Below are positions 29,417-41,300 of a stretch of 64,000 nt of DNA, in pieces. Under the pieces are notes generated by a model, which was given only the letters and a program-made list of their open reading frames with translations, did no database searches and had not been told where the DNA came from. The stretch is from Paenibacillus sp. NAIST15-1. Its GTDB lineage: Bacteria > Bacillota > Bacilli > Paenibacillales > Paenibacillaceae. Within the stretch, counting starts at the first letter, position 1. Each line of letters starts with the position of its first letter. The stretch lies in assembly GCF_001894745.1 (NCBI RefSeq), contig NZ_BBYF01000013.1:107321-171320 (forward strand). Direction: 5' to 3'. The position numbers and the translations under genes are program-made.

Positions 29417-30217
29417 ATGTCGGCGTTTTGGGGAGAATTTATTGGAACTATGATACTGATTGCACTCGGCGGGGGCGTATGTGCAGGGGTATCACTAAAG
29501 AAATCGTATGCCGCAAATTCGGGCTGGATTGTCATTTCGATGGGATGGGGTTTGGCTGTCGCGGTTGCGGCGTATTCCGTAGGTTCGATAAGCGGAGCCC
29601 ATCTCAACCCAGCACTTACATTGGGGCTCGCTTTTATTGGGAATTTTCCTTGGGCTGATGTACCGTCGTACATAGCGGCACAGATGCTAGGCGCTATTGT
29701 TGGAGCTGTTCTTGTATTTCTGCATTATTTGCCGCACTGGAAACTGACGGAGGATCAGGGGGCGAAGCTGGGTGTATTTGCGACAAGTCCAGCCGTCTAT
29801 CATCCATTCTCCAACTTAATTAGTGAAATGATAGGAACGTTCATTTTGGTTCTCGGTATTTTGGCGATTGGCGCCAACAAGTTCACGGATGGTTTGAATC
29901 CACTGATTGTTGGATTTCTCATTGTCAGCATAGGGTTATCATTAGGAGGAACAACGGGATATGCCATCAACCCAGCACGCGACCTGGGGCCGCGAATCGC
30001 GCATATGCTGCTGCCGATTGCAGGCAAGGGCGGTTCCAATTGGAAGTATGCCTGGATACCCGTCGTTGGGCCGCTGCTTGGAGGTTCGCTCGGTGGGCTG
30101 TTTTATAAAAATGTATTTTTAGGTCAGTTTGATGCAGTAATATGGGCAGTAGCGGGTACCGCACTTGTTATCCTTGTATTTTCGTTGTTCTTGTCTAGAA
30201 AAAATGCTGTTCGATAA
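29417..30217 (+). CDS. glpF: GlpF, glycerol uptake facilitator
   Basis: Aquaglyceroporin of 266 residues that lets glycerol diffuse across the cytoplasmic membrane. It has six hydrophobic helices and the two pore half-helices with NPA motifs: NPALTL in SGAHLNPALTL and NPARDL in GYAINPARDLGPR. The Asp and Arg after the second NPA are typical of glycerol-conducting rather than water-only members. The start ATG has a strong AGGAGGGG site 5 bases upstream. It is followed after 139 bases by glpK, and expression should depend on the upstream promoter, cre and GlpP-controlled leader. Confidence 0.96.
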   Translation: MSAFWGEFIGTMILIALGGGVCAGVSLKKSYAANSGWIVISMGWGLAVAVAAYSVGSISGAHLNPALTLGLAFIGNFPWADVPSYIAAQMLGAIVGAVLVFLHYLPHWKLTEDQGAKLGVFATSPAVYHPFSNLISEMIGTFILVLGILAIGANKFTDGLNPLIVGFLIVSIGLSLGGTTGYAINPARDLGPRIAHMLLPIAGKGGSNWKYAWIPVVGPLLGGSLGGLFYKNVFLGQFDAVIWAVAGTALVILVFSLFLSRKNAVR

Positions 30218-30272
30218 GTATTATCGCTAGGATATAATCAACAATTTTTCCGTGATGTGCATGATCACTTAA

Positions 30273-31867
<1,595 letters not shown>

Positions 31868-31907
31868 TTTAAATAAGTTAATATTTAAATTCGGTTGGAG
31901 AATTGAG

Positions 31908-31957
31908 AACCGCAATTGCACTTTAGTCTATGACTTTAGTGTTATTGCGGTTTTTTT
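31908..31957 (+). terminator. glpD leader terminator, probable second GlpP target
   Basis: AACCGCAATTGCACT and AGTGTTATTGCGGTT form a stem with one mismatch and one G-T pair, directly followed by a run of T. It may also serve as the glpFK terminator. Because TTGGAGA occurs just before it, as it does before the glpF hairpin, and glpD begins 68 bases later, antitermination of glpD by GlpP is the likely use. Confidence 0.8.
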
Positions 31958-32024
31958 GTTTTCGATGTGAGCATGGGCGAGTACTTACTTTTCATGCCGT
32001 CTTTATGACGAGGGAGGTTATCAT

Positions 32025-33695
32025 ATGACAACTGTCTTTTCCGCTATGAAGCGCAAATCTATCGTACAAGCAATGGGTCAGAAGCCGCTTGACGTGATCG
32101 TTATTGGAGGAGGAATCACGGGCGCAGGGATTGCGTTGGATGCGACAACGAGAGGATTGAGAACTGCACTATTCGAGATGCAGGACTTCGCCGCAGGGAC
32201 GTCTAGCCGTTCAACGAAGCTTGTTCATGGCGGTCTCCGCTACTTGAAGCAATTTGATGTGAAGACGGTAGCTGAAGTCGGCAAGGAGCGCGCCATTGTA
32301 TATGAGAATGGGCCGCATGTAACAACGCCTGAGTGGATGCTGCTTCCGCTTCATCGCGGCGGAACGTTCGGCAAATTCAGCACTGGGATCGGCTTGCGTG
32401 TTTACGACTTCCTGGCTGGTGTTAAGCGCAGCGAGCGACGCCGCATGCTGTCGGAGCAAGAGACGCTGAGCCGTGAGCCGCTGTTGAAGCAGGAAGGGCT
32501 CTTAGGTGGCGGTTATTATGTAGAATATCGAACTGACGACGCGCGGTTGACGATTGAAGTCATGAAGGAAGCCGTTCGGAATGGAGCCATGGCTCTGAAC
32601 TATATGAAGGTAGATTCGTTTTTGTATGATAACGGAAAAATTGTTGGTGTTCGTGTTGTTGATCAATTGGATGGGGAAGCGTTCGAATTCCGTGCCAAGA
32701 AGATTATCAATGCGGCAGGTCCTTGGGTTGATGACCTTCGTAATAAGGATCATTCGAAGACAGGCAAGCATCTTCAACTATCCAAAGGGGTGCATCTCGT
32801 CATCGATCAGTCGAAGTTTCCGCTCAAGCAAGCGATTTACTTCGACACGCCGGACGGCCGAATGGTGTTCGCAATTCCACGCGACGGAAAAACGTATGTA
32901 GGCACAACGGATACGTTCTATAAGGCAGATCCGGTTCAACCTGTCATGACGAAGGCGGATCGTGACTATATCATGAAGGCGATTCATTATATGTTCCCTT
33001 CGCTTCAGCTTACCGCAGACGACGTTGAATCGAGTTGGGCAGGGGTAAGGCCGCTCATCTATGAAGAAGGGAAAAATGCATCTGAGATTTCCCGCAGAGA
33101 TGAGATTTGGCAATCTCCATCTGGATTGATTACGATTGCAGGCGGCAAACTGACCGGATATCGTAAAATGGCTGAAATGATCGTTGATTTGGTCATGAAG
33201 CTGCTTAGGCAAGAAGAAGGAATTGCGTTTACAGCTGCAATGACGAAGCAGATGCCCATATCAGGCGGGAATGTAGGCGGCTCGGCCGATTTCCCGAGCT
33301 TCGTGGAAAGCAAAATGAATGAAGGCATACGAAATGGGCTTGATGGGGCACTGGCCAAGCGCTGGGCACGTATGTACGGCTCTAACGTGGATGTAATCTT
33401 CGAACTGGCCGACCGTTATCGGAGCAAGACGGAACAAAGCGGTCTTCCGCTAGAAGTGCTTGTCCCGCTGTTATATGCCATGGAAGAAGAAATGACATTG
33501 AAGCCGGTGGACTTCTTCATTCGCCGAACGGGTGCACTCTTCTTTAACATCCAGTGGGTACGGGATTGGAAGCAGCCGGTCATTGCCTACATGGCTTCTG
33601 CGTTCGGCTGGACGGAAGAACAGCGCAATCAATATACATCGGAGCTCGACACCGCACTTCATCATGCCGTCGTCCCACAGGTGGAAGCGAATTAA
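32025..33695 (+). CDS. glpD: GlpD, aerobic glycerol-3-phosphate dehydrogenase
   Basis: FAD-dependent, membrane-associated enzyme that oxidizes glycerol 3-phosphate to dihydroxyacetone phosphate and passes electrons to the quinone pool. It has 556 residues, as in Bacillus. The dinucleotide-binding start [18 protein letters not shown] (about residues 23-40) and the family motifs [44 protein letters not shown] and [12 protein letters not shown] are all visible. GGGAGG lies 9 bases before the ATG. It completes the glycerol route begun by GlpF and GlpK and is probably controlled by GlpP through the leader hairpin upstream. Confidence 0.97.
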   Translation: MTTVFSAMKRKSIVQAMGQKPLDVIVIGGGITGAGIALDATTRGLRTALFEMQDFAAGTSSRSTKLVHGGLRYLKQFDVKTVAEVGKERAIVYENGPHVTTPEWMLLPLHRGGTFGKFSTGIGLRVYDFLAGVKRSERRRMLSEQETLSREPLLKQEGLLGGGYYVEYRTDDARLTIEVMKEAVRNGAMALNYMKVDSFLYDNGKIVGVRVVDQLDGEAFEFRAKKIINAAGPWVDDLRNKDHSKTGKHLQLSKGVHLVIDQSKFPLKQAIYFDTPDGRMVFAIPRDGKTYVGTTDTFYKADPVQPVMTKADRDYIMKAIHYMFPSLQLTADDVESSWAGVRPLIYEEGKNASEISRRDEIWQSPSGLITIAGGKLTGYRKMAEMIVDLVMKLLRQEEGIAFTAAMTKQMPISGGNVGGSADFPSFVESKMNEGIRNGLDGALAKRWARMYGSNVDVIFELADRYRSKTEQSGLPLEVLVPLLYAMEEEMTLKPVDFFIRRTGALFFNIQWVRDWKQPVIAYMASAFGWTEEQRNQYTSELDTALHHAVVPQVEAN

Positions 33696-33723
33696 TGTTT
33701 TGGATTAAAGAACTTTATTGTAA

Positions 33724-33757
33724 AGGCCTCTGATCAATCATGATTGGAGGCTTGATT
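33724..33757 (+). terminator. Terminator after glpD
   Basis: GCCTCTGATCA and TGATTGGAGGC pair over 11 bp with two G-T pairs around a 4-base loop, and TTGATTTT follows. It lies 28 bases after the glpD stop. Confidence 0.75.
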
Positions 33758-33876
33758 TTAGTCGATCAGCTTTGTAGTCTCCTCTATTTCTAGCAAATCA
33801 ACTAAACACTCCCATAAGGAGCCATAAATTGAGCTAGAACATAAGTTACAGGTATTTATAAGTGAAAAGGATAAAA

Positions 33877-33905
33877 TTGACATCAAAACCTTTATGTGAT
33901 AGTTT
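33877..33905 (+). promoter_or_regulatory. Candidate promoter of the heme dioxygenase-like gene
   Basis: A perfect TTGACA, a 17-base spacer and a weak TAGTTT, 66 bases before the next start codon. It follows the glpD terminator, so it would open the second biosynthetic cluster. No other feature was seen in the rest of the 33758-33971 gap. Confidence 0.5.
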
Positions 33906-33971
33906 AAACCCACAAGAATCATAGATTACTATCTTTCTCGTAACCAACTTCATATCGAAGGAGAGAGTGAT

Positions 33972-35048
33972 ATGACTAGCGTGAATTGCATTGGTCAGGA
34001 CCTGCATTATCCATTGGGTCACTTTAGTCGATTTGTAGTACATGACCTTCCCCACCTGAATAAAACGGGTTCTCCCGCCGACCTTATGAGGATCGGCCTT
34101 CCACTTCTGTCAGCCGATAATCAGCAGCTAGTCGATTTTGCATACCATCGCCCTTACAAGGATAAGGTGCTGGCAATGGGCGACTTGGGTATATACTTCG
34201 TTTCGTGCTTAAAACTAGGAATCAATATTTCTGAACTGCACAGGGTGTACTCGATGTTGGAGTTATTTTCTTCACTGACTGGCTTAATTCCCAGAGATAC
34301 CTATGCTTCGTATATTGCATATAACCCCGCCGAATGTTTGCGATCGTTTACGGGAGATGCGAGTGAAGTCGCATTTATTACGAGGCACCAACAATCGGAT
34401 ATTGCGCTTAAGCCAGCGGTTGAGGAATTAGTGAAGCTTCAGCGAAATCCATACATGCCGGAACGGATAGAGATTCTGAATGCTGTTAGAGCGGCTATGC
34501 GGCAGGTGCGCAAAGAAAACGCGGAGGTACATAAGGGAGTAGATCCCGTATTTTTCATTACCTTCTTCAGAGATTATTTTTTTCCCATCAAGCTTAATGG
34601 AATTAGCTACAATGCGCCTAGTGGCGTGCATATTGCGGGCGTGATCCTAACCGATTTGATTACGGGTACTGCGGACGATGCTTATATTGAAACGACTCAT
34701 GAGCTTTTGCCGTATTTGGAGCCGAGCGAGCAATTTTGCATCAAAAATGTATTGGCTTCCCCATCTTTAAAGCAAATCTATACCGCCGATTTGAAATCGG
34801 GCATAGATTGTTCTGCAGAATTGACCCTACTTGTCGATATTTATGATGAAATTATCAAATTCCGTAATGTCCATCAGGGATTAGTCAGCAGATATATTCG
34901 CAATCAAGATGCTTCCGTTGCCAAAGGTACGGGAGGATTTGCGTTCGATACCTTTTTGCAGGAGAGAATTAACGTCGTCGCTCAGGCCAAGTGTACCGTT
35001 ACGGATAAATTAATACCTCAATCAGACATGATAATACCTAAATTATGA
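33972..35048 (+). CDS. Indoleamine 2,3-dioxygenase/PrnB-superfamily heme protein
   Basis: 358 residues, predicted cytoplasmic, with no signal peptide or membrane segment. The C-terminal part carries the superfamily signature: FRNVHQGLVSRYIRNQ, with His301 matching the proximal heme ligand of human IDO1 (LRSYHLQIVTKYI), followed by AKGTGG at 317-322, the substrate-loop glycine motif. The middle segment KVLAMGDLGIYFV also resembles IDO-like proteins. These enzymes open or rearrange tryptophan-type rings using ferrous heme (IDO, TDO, PrnB). Which reaction this one catalyses cannot be told. AAGGAG lies 8 bases before the ATG. It is the only gene between the glycerol locus and NRPS 3 and could supply or modify a tryptophan-derived building block (inference). 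Confidence 0.78.
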   Translation: MTSVNCIGQDLHYPLGHFSRFVVHDLPHLNKTGSPADLMRIGLPLLSADNQQLVDFAYHRPYKDKVLAMGDLGIYFVSCLKLGINISELHRVYSMLELFSSLTGLIPRDTYASYIAYNPAECLRSFTGDASEVAFITRHQQSDIALKPAVEELVKLQRNPYMPERIEILNAVRAAMRQVRKENAEVHKGVDPVFFITFFRDYFFPIKLNGISYNAPSGVHIAGVILTDLITGTADDAYIETTHELLPYLEPSEQFCIKNVLASPSLKQIYTADLKSGIDCSAELTLLVDIYDEIIKFRNVHQGLVSRYIRNQDASVAKGTGGFAFDTFLQERINVVAQAKCTVTDKLIPQSDMIIPKL

Positions 35049-35049
35049 C

Positions 35050-35099
35050 AGAAACATAAAAATCTCTTCTTACATCTATTGTAATAATTATATGTTTCT
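35050..35099 (+). other. Inverted repeat between the dioxygenase-like gene and NRPS 3
   Basis: AGAAACATA (35050-35058) and TATGTTTCT (35091-35099) are perfect complements separated by 32 AT-rich bases. No clean T-run follows, so it could be a weak terminator or an operator-like site. The remaining gap to 35210 shows no convincing promoter. Confidence 0.4.
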
Positions 35100-35200
35100 C
35101 ACCATGAGCACCTTCCAGATTTTTTACACCCCTAGAACCCCAATTTGATAGATATTAAATCTTTCCGAAAAAACGCCCTTGACTGCATTTCATTTAAATT

Positions 35201-35210
35201 AGGGAGAAGG
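35201..35210 (+). promoter_or_regulatory. Ribosome binding site of NRPS 3
   Basis: AGGGAGAAGG lies immediately before two in-frame ATGs at 35211 and 35217. Spacing from AAGG favours the second (6 bases). Spacing from GGAG would allow the first (4 bases, short). The choice changes the product by two residues only. Confidence 0.6.
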
Positions 35211-35216
35211 ATGAAT

Positions 35217-38200
35217 ATGTCAAATAGTAATAAATCACAATTAACCGTAAAAAATACCTGGACGCTAACAGAAGCGCAGCGAAGAGTATGGTATATGGAA
35301 CTGCTTAGTCCCAATACAACCGTTGCCTTGCTGAACAGCTTGCTTACCTTGCAGGGAACGATTATCGAAGAGAAGATTATACAGGCCATACATATGCTGG
35401 TTTCCCGGCATGATTCTCTTCAAGTGAGATTACGACAAATTGACGGTCAGGAGCCACAAATTTATACTGCTCTGTTCGAGCCATTCCATGTTGATGTACT
35501 AGATGTCAGGGGGGAAGGAGAAGAAACATGGCGGGAGATCGTCGATTTGCGTTCGCGCCAGCCTCTCATTCTATTTGACTCCCCATTGTTTGAATTCACG
35601 TTGTTCCGGACAGGAGAGTTGGAGGCTCGCTTGTTTTTGAAAATTCATCATGTGATAGCTGACGGTTATTCCTTGAACCTGCTTGGCAACGAAATCATTC
35701 ACAATTATATGTCCTTGCTGCGTAATGAGGAGCTTCCATTGGAATCAGCGCCCTCTTTTACAGAACTTCTTAATAGCGAAGCTGCCTATCTTGATTCTTC
35801 CCGGTTCCTTAAGGATAAGGCATATTGGGACAAAGAATTTAGTACGTTGCCGCCAATCACAAGCTTATCTTTTTCCGAGCGCGCATCCCAGACGGCCACC
35901 AGTGAAGCCTCTTACAGTCGACATCAACTTCCCTCATCCCTATGCACAGACATTCATGAATTCTGCGAAAAACACCAAGTATCTGCCTTTAATTTGTTTG
36001 TAACGGCTCTATGTCTTTATCTCGCGCGACTATGCGGAGAAGAAGAGGTTGTATTAGGAACCATGTATGCCAACAGAACGTCTGCTGATCAGAAAATGAT
36101 GGTCGGAATGCTCGTCAGCACGACACCATTTCGCATGCGCGTAGATGGTTCAATGTCTTTCGCTGACCTTTTGAGACGGGTGAAAATGAAGCAGGGCGAG
36201 CTAATTAGACATCAGAAATACCCTTACAATCGCATCATTCCTGAGCTCCGCGAGCGATTTGGTTTTACGGGATCGCTGCTGCCCATTTTCTTTAATTATC
36301 ATCCTATGGCATGGGACACTGTTCCGGTAGATGCCCCTATACAATATGACACGATGCCTCTCGGAAATGGCCATCAAGATAACGAGTTAACCGTACACAT
36401 CCGTGAAAATGTAAAAACTGGCGAGATGGCGATCCAAATCGATTATTTGACGGATCTTTTCGCAGTTGAAGATATACAGCGCCTGTTTGCGAGATTAATG
36501 CATGTACTCCGGGAAGGAATGGCAGCGCCGATGGAGGCGGTAGCCCAAATTAATGTAATGCCGCCGGAAGAACGCAGTGAAATCCTTGAATGCTTTAGTG
36601 CGGGCCAAAAATGTGATTGGCATCCCGGAGGTTTGCTGCATGAACAATTCGAGGAACAGGCCGCGAAAACGCCCGATCGGATGGCTGTGCTTTCGGAAAT
36701 GGTCGGAAAGTCATTGACCTACGTCCAATTAAATGAACGTGCAAATAGGCTGGCCCGCACCTTGAGAAATCTGGGAATTGAGATGGGACACCCCGTGGCG
36801 ATTATAGGTGAACGTTCGCCTGAAATTGTAGTGGGGGTTCTTGCCGTGCTTAAGGCTGGCGGAGCCTTCGTGCCTTTGGATTGCTCTTTGCCTCCCGAAC
36901 GGCTTGCTTATATGTTGGCTGATAGTGGAGCCGGCATTTTGTTGACGGCCGCTTCCGTTAGTTTTGCTGTGCCTGAAGATTGCGTGATCTTGAATTTGCA
37001 GCAGGATGAATGTTATGCCGGTGATGCTGCGAATTTAGGCGTTCATTGTAGCCCAGAACAGCTTGCTTATCTAATTTATACTTCGGGGACAACGGGAACA
37101 CCGAAAGGTGTTATGGTAGAACACCATAGCTGGATGCAGACGGCTTGGGCGTGGCGCCAAGAATACAAGCTTCAAGAAATGGAGGTTCGGCTGCTGCAGC
37201 TTGCCAGCTTCTCATTTGATGTATTTGCCGGTGATCTAGCCAGAGTATTGCCGAACGGGGGAGTACTCGTTTTTTGCCCGAATGAGGCTCGTCTTCAGCT
37301 GCCGCAGCTCCATCGGCTGATTGTAGAACATGGCATTACGCTGCTGGAATCGACACCTGCCCTGCTAGTGCCGTTAATGGACTATATTTACGATCATCGC
37401 CTGAGTACCGGTAAGCTTGAATTGCTTATTCTTGGTTCGGATCGCCTTGCGGCTAACGACTTCCTTCGATTGAATAGGCGGTTTGGCTCCAAGATGCGCA
37501 TCCTGAATAGCTACGGGGTAACAGAGGCTTGTATCGATGCGTCTTATTATGAATTGGAACAGGGTGGACAGCTGTTTAATGAAGAAATTGTGCCCATTGG
37601 CAAGCCGCTTCCCCATGTCAAGCTGTATGTACTAGGGGCGGGAGGAACGCTGCAGCCTGTAGGAGCAGCCGGCGAGCTGTGTATCGGAGGAGAAGGAGTA
37701 GCAATAGGCTATTTGAATCGGCCGGAGTTGACGAGCGAGCGCTTCGCTGAAGACCCTTATGCGGCAGGCGGACGGATTTACAAAACCGGTGACCAGGCCC
37801 GCTGGATGCCAGATGGTAATTTAGAGTTTCTAGGCCGCATGGATGATCAACTCAGTATTCGCGGCTTCCGTGTTGAACCGGGAGAGATTGAAGCGCATTT
37901 GATGCAGTTCGGGGACATCCGCGAGGCGGTGGTTGCCAATATGTCCGATGCACAGGGAGAGTCTGTGCTTTGCGCCTATTATACAGGTGGAGATATTGAG
38001 TCGCAGATTGCCGAATTGCGGGCATTCCTTTCCACGAAGCTTCCGGACTACATGGTACCGGTCACATATATGAAGCTTGATCGGCTTCCCTTGACGCCGA
38101 ATGGCAAGGTGGATCGTAAATCTTTGCCGAAACCTGATGCAATTGCATCCCACAAAGAATACGTTCGTCCAACGACAGGCGCAGAGCAGCAAATGGCGCT

Positions 38201-38385
38201 GTTGTGGCAGGAGGTATTGAATAAGGATGTCGTGGGACTCCATGATAATTTCTTTGAGCTCGGAGGCCATTCGCTGAAAGCGATGACGCTGCTGACGCGC
38301 ATTCATCAGGAGTTTCAGTCCGAAATTGGCTTGCGAGATATCTTTCAATCGACCGATCTGAAGACATTGACTCAAGCGGTCACTT
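35217..38385 (+). other. NRPS 3 module 1: starter C-A(Orn)-T
   Basis: The starter C domain (HHVIADG 35646-35666) is at the very N-terminus with no upstream A-T, the pattern of lipoinitiation. The adenylation pocket D-V-G-E-I-G-S-I-D plus Lys is the known Orn code. The carrier serine is at 38271-38273. The predicted first intermediate is fatty acyl-Orn. Confidence 0.88.
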
Positions 38386-41300
38386 CAGCAGGCGAGCGGG
38401 TCTATGAGTCTCTTCTTCCCGCAGCGGAGCAGGATCATTATCCGCTGTCATCGGCACAGAAACGATTATATGTGCTGCATCAACTGGATGAAGCAGGTCT
38501 TGGTTACAATATGCCGGCTGCTTTTCAAGTTGCAGGTCATTTGGATAAGGAACGACTAGAAGAGGCATTTCAAGCACTTATTGCCCGCCATGAGGCGCTG
38601 CGCACCTCGTTTACGGTTGTGGACGGAGAGCCAATGCAGCAAATCCATGATGCCGCTGCTTTTGCCTTATCTTATGAGGAAACGGAACAAAGCAGAGCAG
38701 AAGAAAAAATCCAGGCATTCATCCGCCCATTTGATCTCGGTACTGCCCCACTACTGCGAGCGAAGGTCATTCATTTTGGGAAAGAGCGCCATTTGCTCTT
38801 GTTCGATATGCATCATATTATTTCAGACGGTATTTCCGTTCAAATTTTAACGGAAGAAATGGCATCTCTATATGCTGGAGAAGATAGCGCCCCGCTGAGG
38901 CTGCAGTATAAGGATTATGCGGTGTGGCAGCAAGAATATCGTCAGTCGCAAGCCTATATGAATCAGAAAGCCTATTGGCAGAAGGAACTGGCAGGTGAGC
39001 TGCCGGTGCTGAACCTGCCGGCTGATTATCCGCGTCCGGAGATGCGCAGCATCGAGGGTGGTCGAGCGGATTTTGAACTGAGAGGCGAGTTGGCGGAAGG
39101 GATCTGTAAGCTGGCGCAGGAGAGCGGCAGTACGGTGTACATGGTGCTGCTTGCGGCATATAGCACGCTGCTGTCTCGTCTTAGCGGGCAGGAGGAGATC
39201 ATTGTTGGCACGCCAGTGGCTGGTCGTCCGCATGCCGACTTGGCAAACATTCTCGGCATGTTTGTCAATACGTTGGCACTGCGTACGCTTCCTGCAGGTA
39301 CTAAACCTTTTTCCGCTTACTTGAAGGAGGTTCGCCAGACGGCATTATCCGCTTTTGAACATGGGGATTATCCGTTTGAGGAACTGGTGGAACAGGTTGT
39401 GAAGCAGCGCGACACAAGCCGTAATCCGATTTTCGATGCAATGCTTGTGCTGCAAAATTCCGAACAATCTATGGTTCAGCTTCCAGGCCTGCTTCTTTCC
39501 ACTTATCCATTTGACTATATTGCATCTAAGTTCGATTTGACGCTCACGGTTACAGAAGAAGCCGAGGGTTTTTCCTTCACTTGGGAATATGCGGCGTCCT
39601 TGTTCAGTCGCAACACGATAGAGCGGTGGACAGCTTGTTTCCTAGAATTACTGCGCCAAGCGGTAGCATCGCCACATTCTCGATTGGACGAATATGTCTT
39701 GGTAAGTGGACAGGAAAGAAAGTTATTGCTTGAGCAATTTGCAGGGACGAAGGCAGATTATCGTTCTGACGCTACGGTGCTCACTTTATTTGAAGAGCAG
39801 GTTGCCCGCACTCCTGAGCTGCCAGCGGTTATTTTTGGAGACGAGGAGTTGAGTTACCGAGAACTGAATGAGCGAGCAGAACAGTTGGGAGCTGTGCTTC
39901 GCGCGCAAGGCGTAGGTGCGGAGACAATTGCCGCCGTAATGATTCATCGGTCTTGTGACATGGCGGTTGGTTTAATGGCTGTTCTGAAGGCAGGAGGAGC
40001 CTATCTTCCGCTTGATCCACAATTTCCGATGGATCGGATTCGTTATATGTTGAACGACAGTTGCCCTAAGGTTCTGTTGACTTCGATAGAGTACCGGTCT
40101 CTGGCGGAGGAGATCATCGGCAATAGTTCCGTTATTTATTTTGAGGATAATGAGCATCCGGATAGGGCTGCAGCGTTCATGAAAGGAAGAACTGTCGAGC
40201 CTGCGGATTTGGCATATGTGATTTATACATCTGGCACTACGGGGAACTCCAAAGGTGTTATGATCGAGCACGGCAGCTTGGCCAATACGCTTCAATGGAA
40301 AGCGAACCGCTACCGGTTTATAACTGGTGACAAGGCGTTAATGTTGAATCCTTTCATTTTCGACTCATTCGTGACCCACTTTTTTGGCCCCCTTGTGTCA
40401 GGAGCGGCGGTTGTTTTGTTGAACGATCAAGACAGCAAAGATCCGTTGGCCATTCGTGGGGTCATCACAAAGTGTCGCATTACCCATATGCAAAGTCCAC
40501 CGAGCTTCTATTCGGCATTGCTGGAGAGTATGAATCCCGATGACTGGCGCACGGTACGAAGCGCTGTGCTGGCTGGGGAAGCCGTTGGGACAGCGCTCAT
40601 CAGCCGTTTGAAGTCGATGAATGCCAACATGGAATTGATGAATGAATATGGTCCGACCGAAAATACCGTAGTGACGACTGCGATTGAGCTAGAGCCAGAG
40701 AAGGCTGTTACAATTGGGCGCCCGATTCCAAATGTACGAGTATATATTCTTACCTCACAAGGGCAGCTCACTCCGCTCGGCGTACCAGGGGAACTGTGTA
40801 TTGCCGGTTCTGGCGTAGCGCGCGGTTATCTCAACCGAACACAGTTAACAGCTGATAAGTTCACCTCCGATCCTTTCGTGCCCGGCGAACGAATGTATCG
40901 AACCGGCGACTGGGCACGCTGGCTGCCGGATGGAAGGCTGGAGTATTTGGGTAGAATCGATCATCAGGTGAAAATTCGCGGCAACCGTATTGAGCTCCAA
41001 GAAATTGAGGCGCATCTATTGACGCTTCCAGGCATAAGAGAGGCAGCCGTTACGGTTGTGGGGGAAGCGGAGAATATCGGTCTGTGCGCTTACTTTGTGG
41101 CGGATCGGGATTACCCGGTAAAGGAGCTGCGGACAGCACTTGGCAAAACGTTGCCGTCCTATATGATTCCTGCTTATTTTATTCCGATGAAGCAGATGCC
41201 TCTCACCGTGAACGGCAAATTGGATCGACGGGCATTACCTTTGCCAACCGGACAGTTGGAGAAAGACAGCAAGTACATTGCCCCGCGGAATCCTGCTGAA

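Noticed and set aside
31973..32008. Eleven-codon upstream frame in the glpD leader
   Set aside because: No convincing ribosome binding site and low information content; it could be chance.
35217..38385. Assigning the second cluster to polymyxin, fusaricidin, tridecaptin or octapeptin
   Set aside because: No Dab-type DVGEISSID pocket is seen in NRPS 3, and the order Orn-X-Val-Pro-Gly?-... with one E domain in nine modules does not fit these products as I know them.
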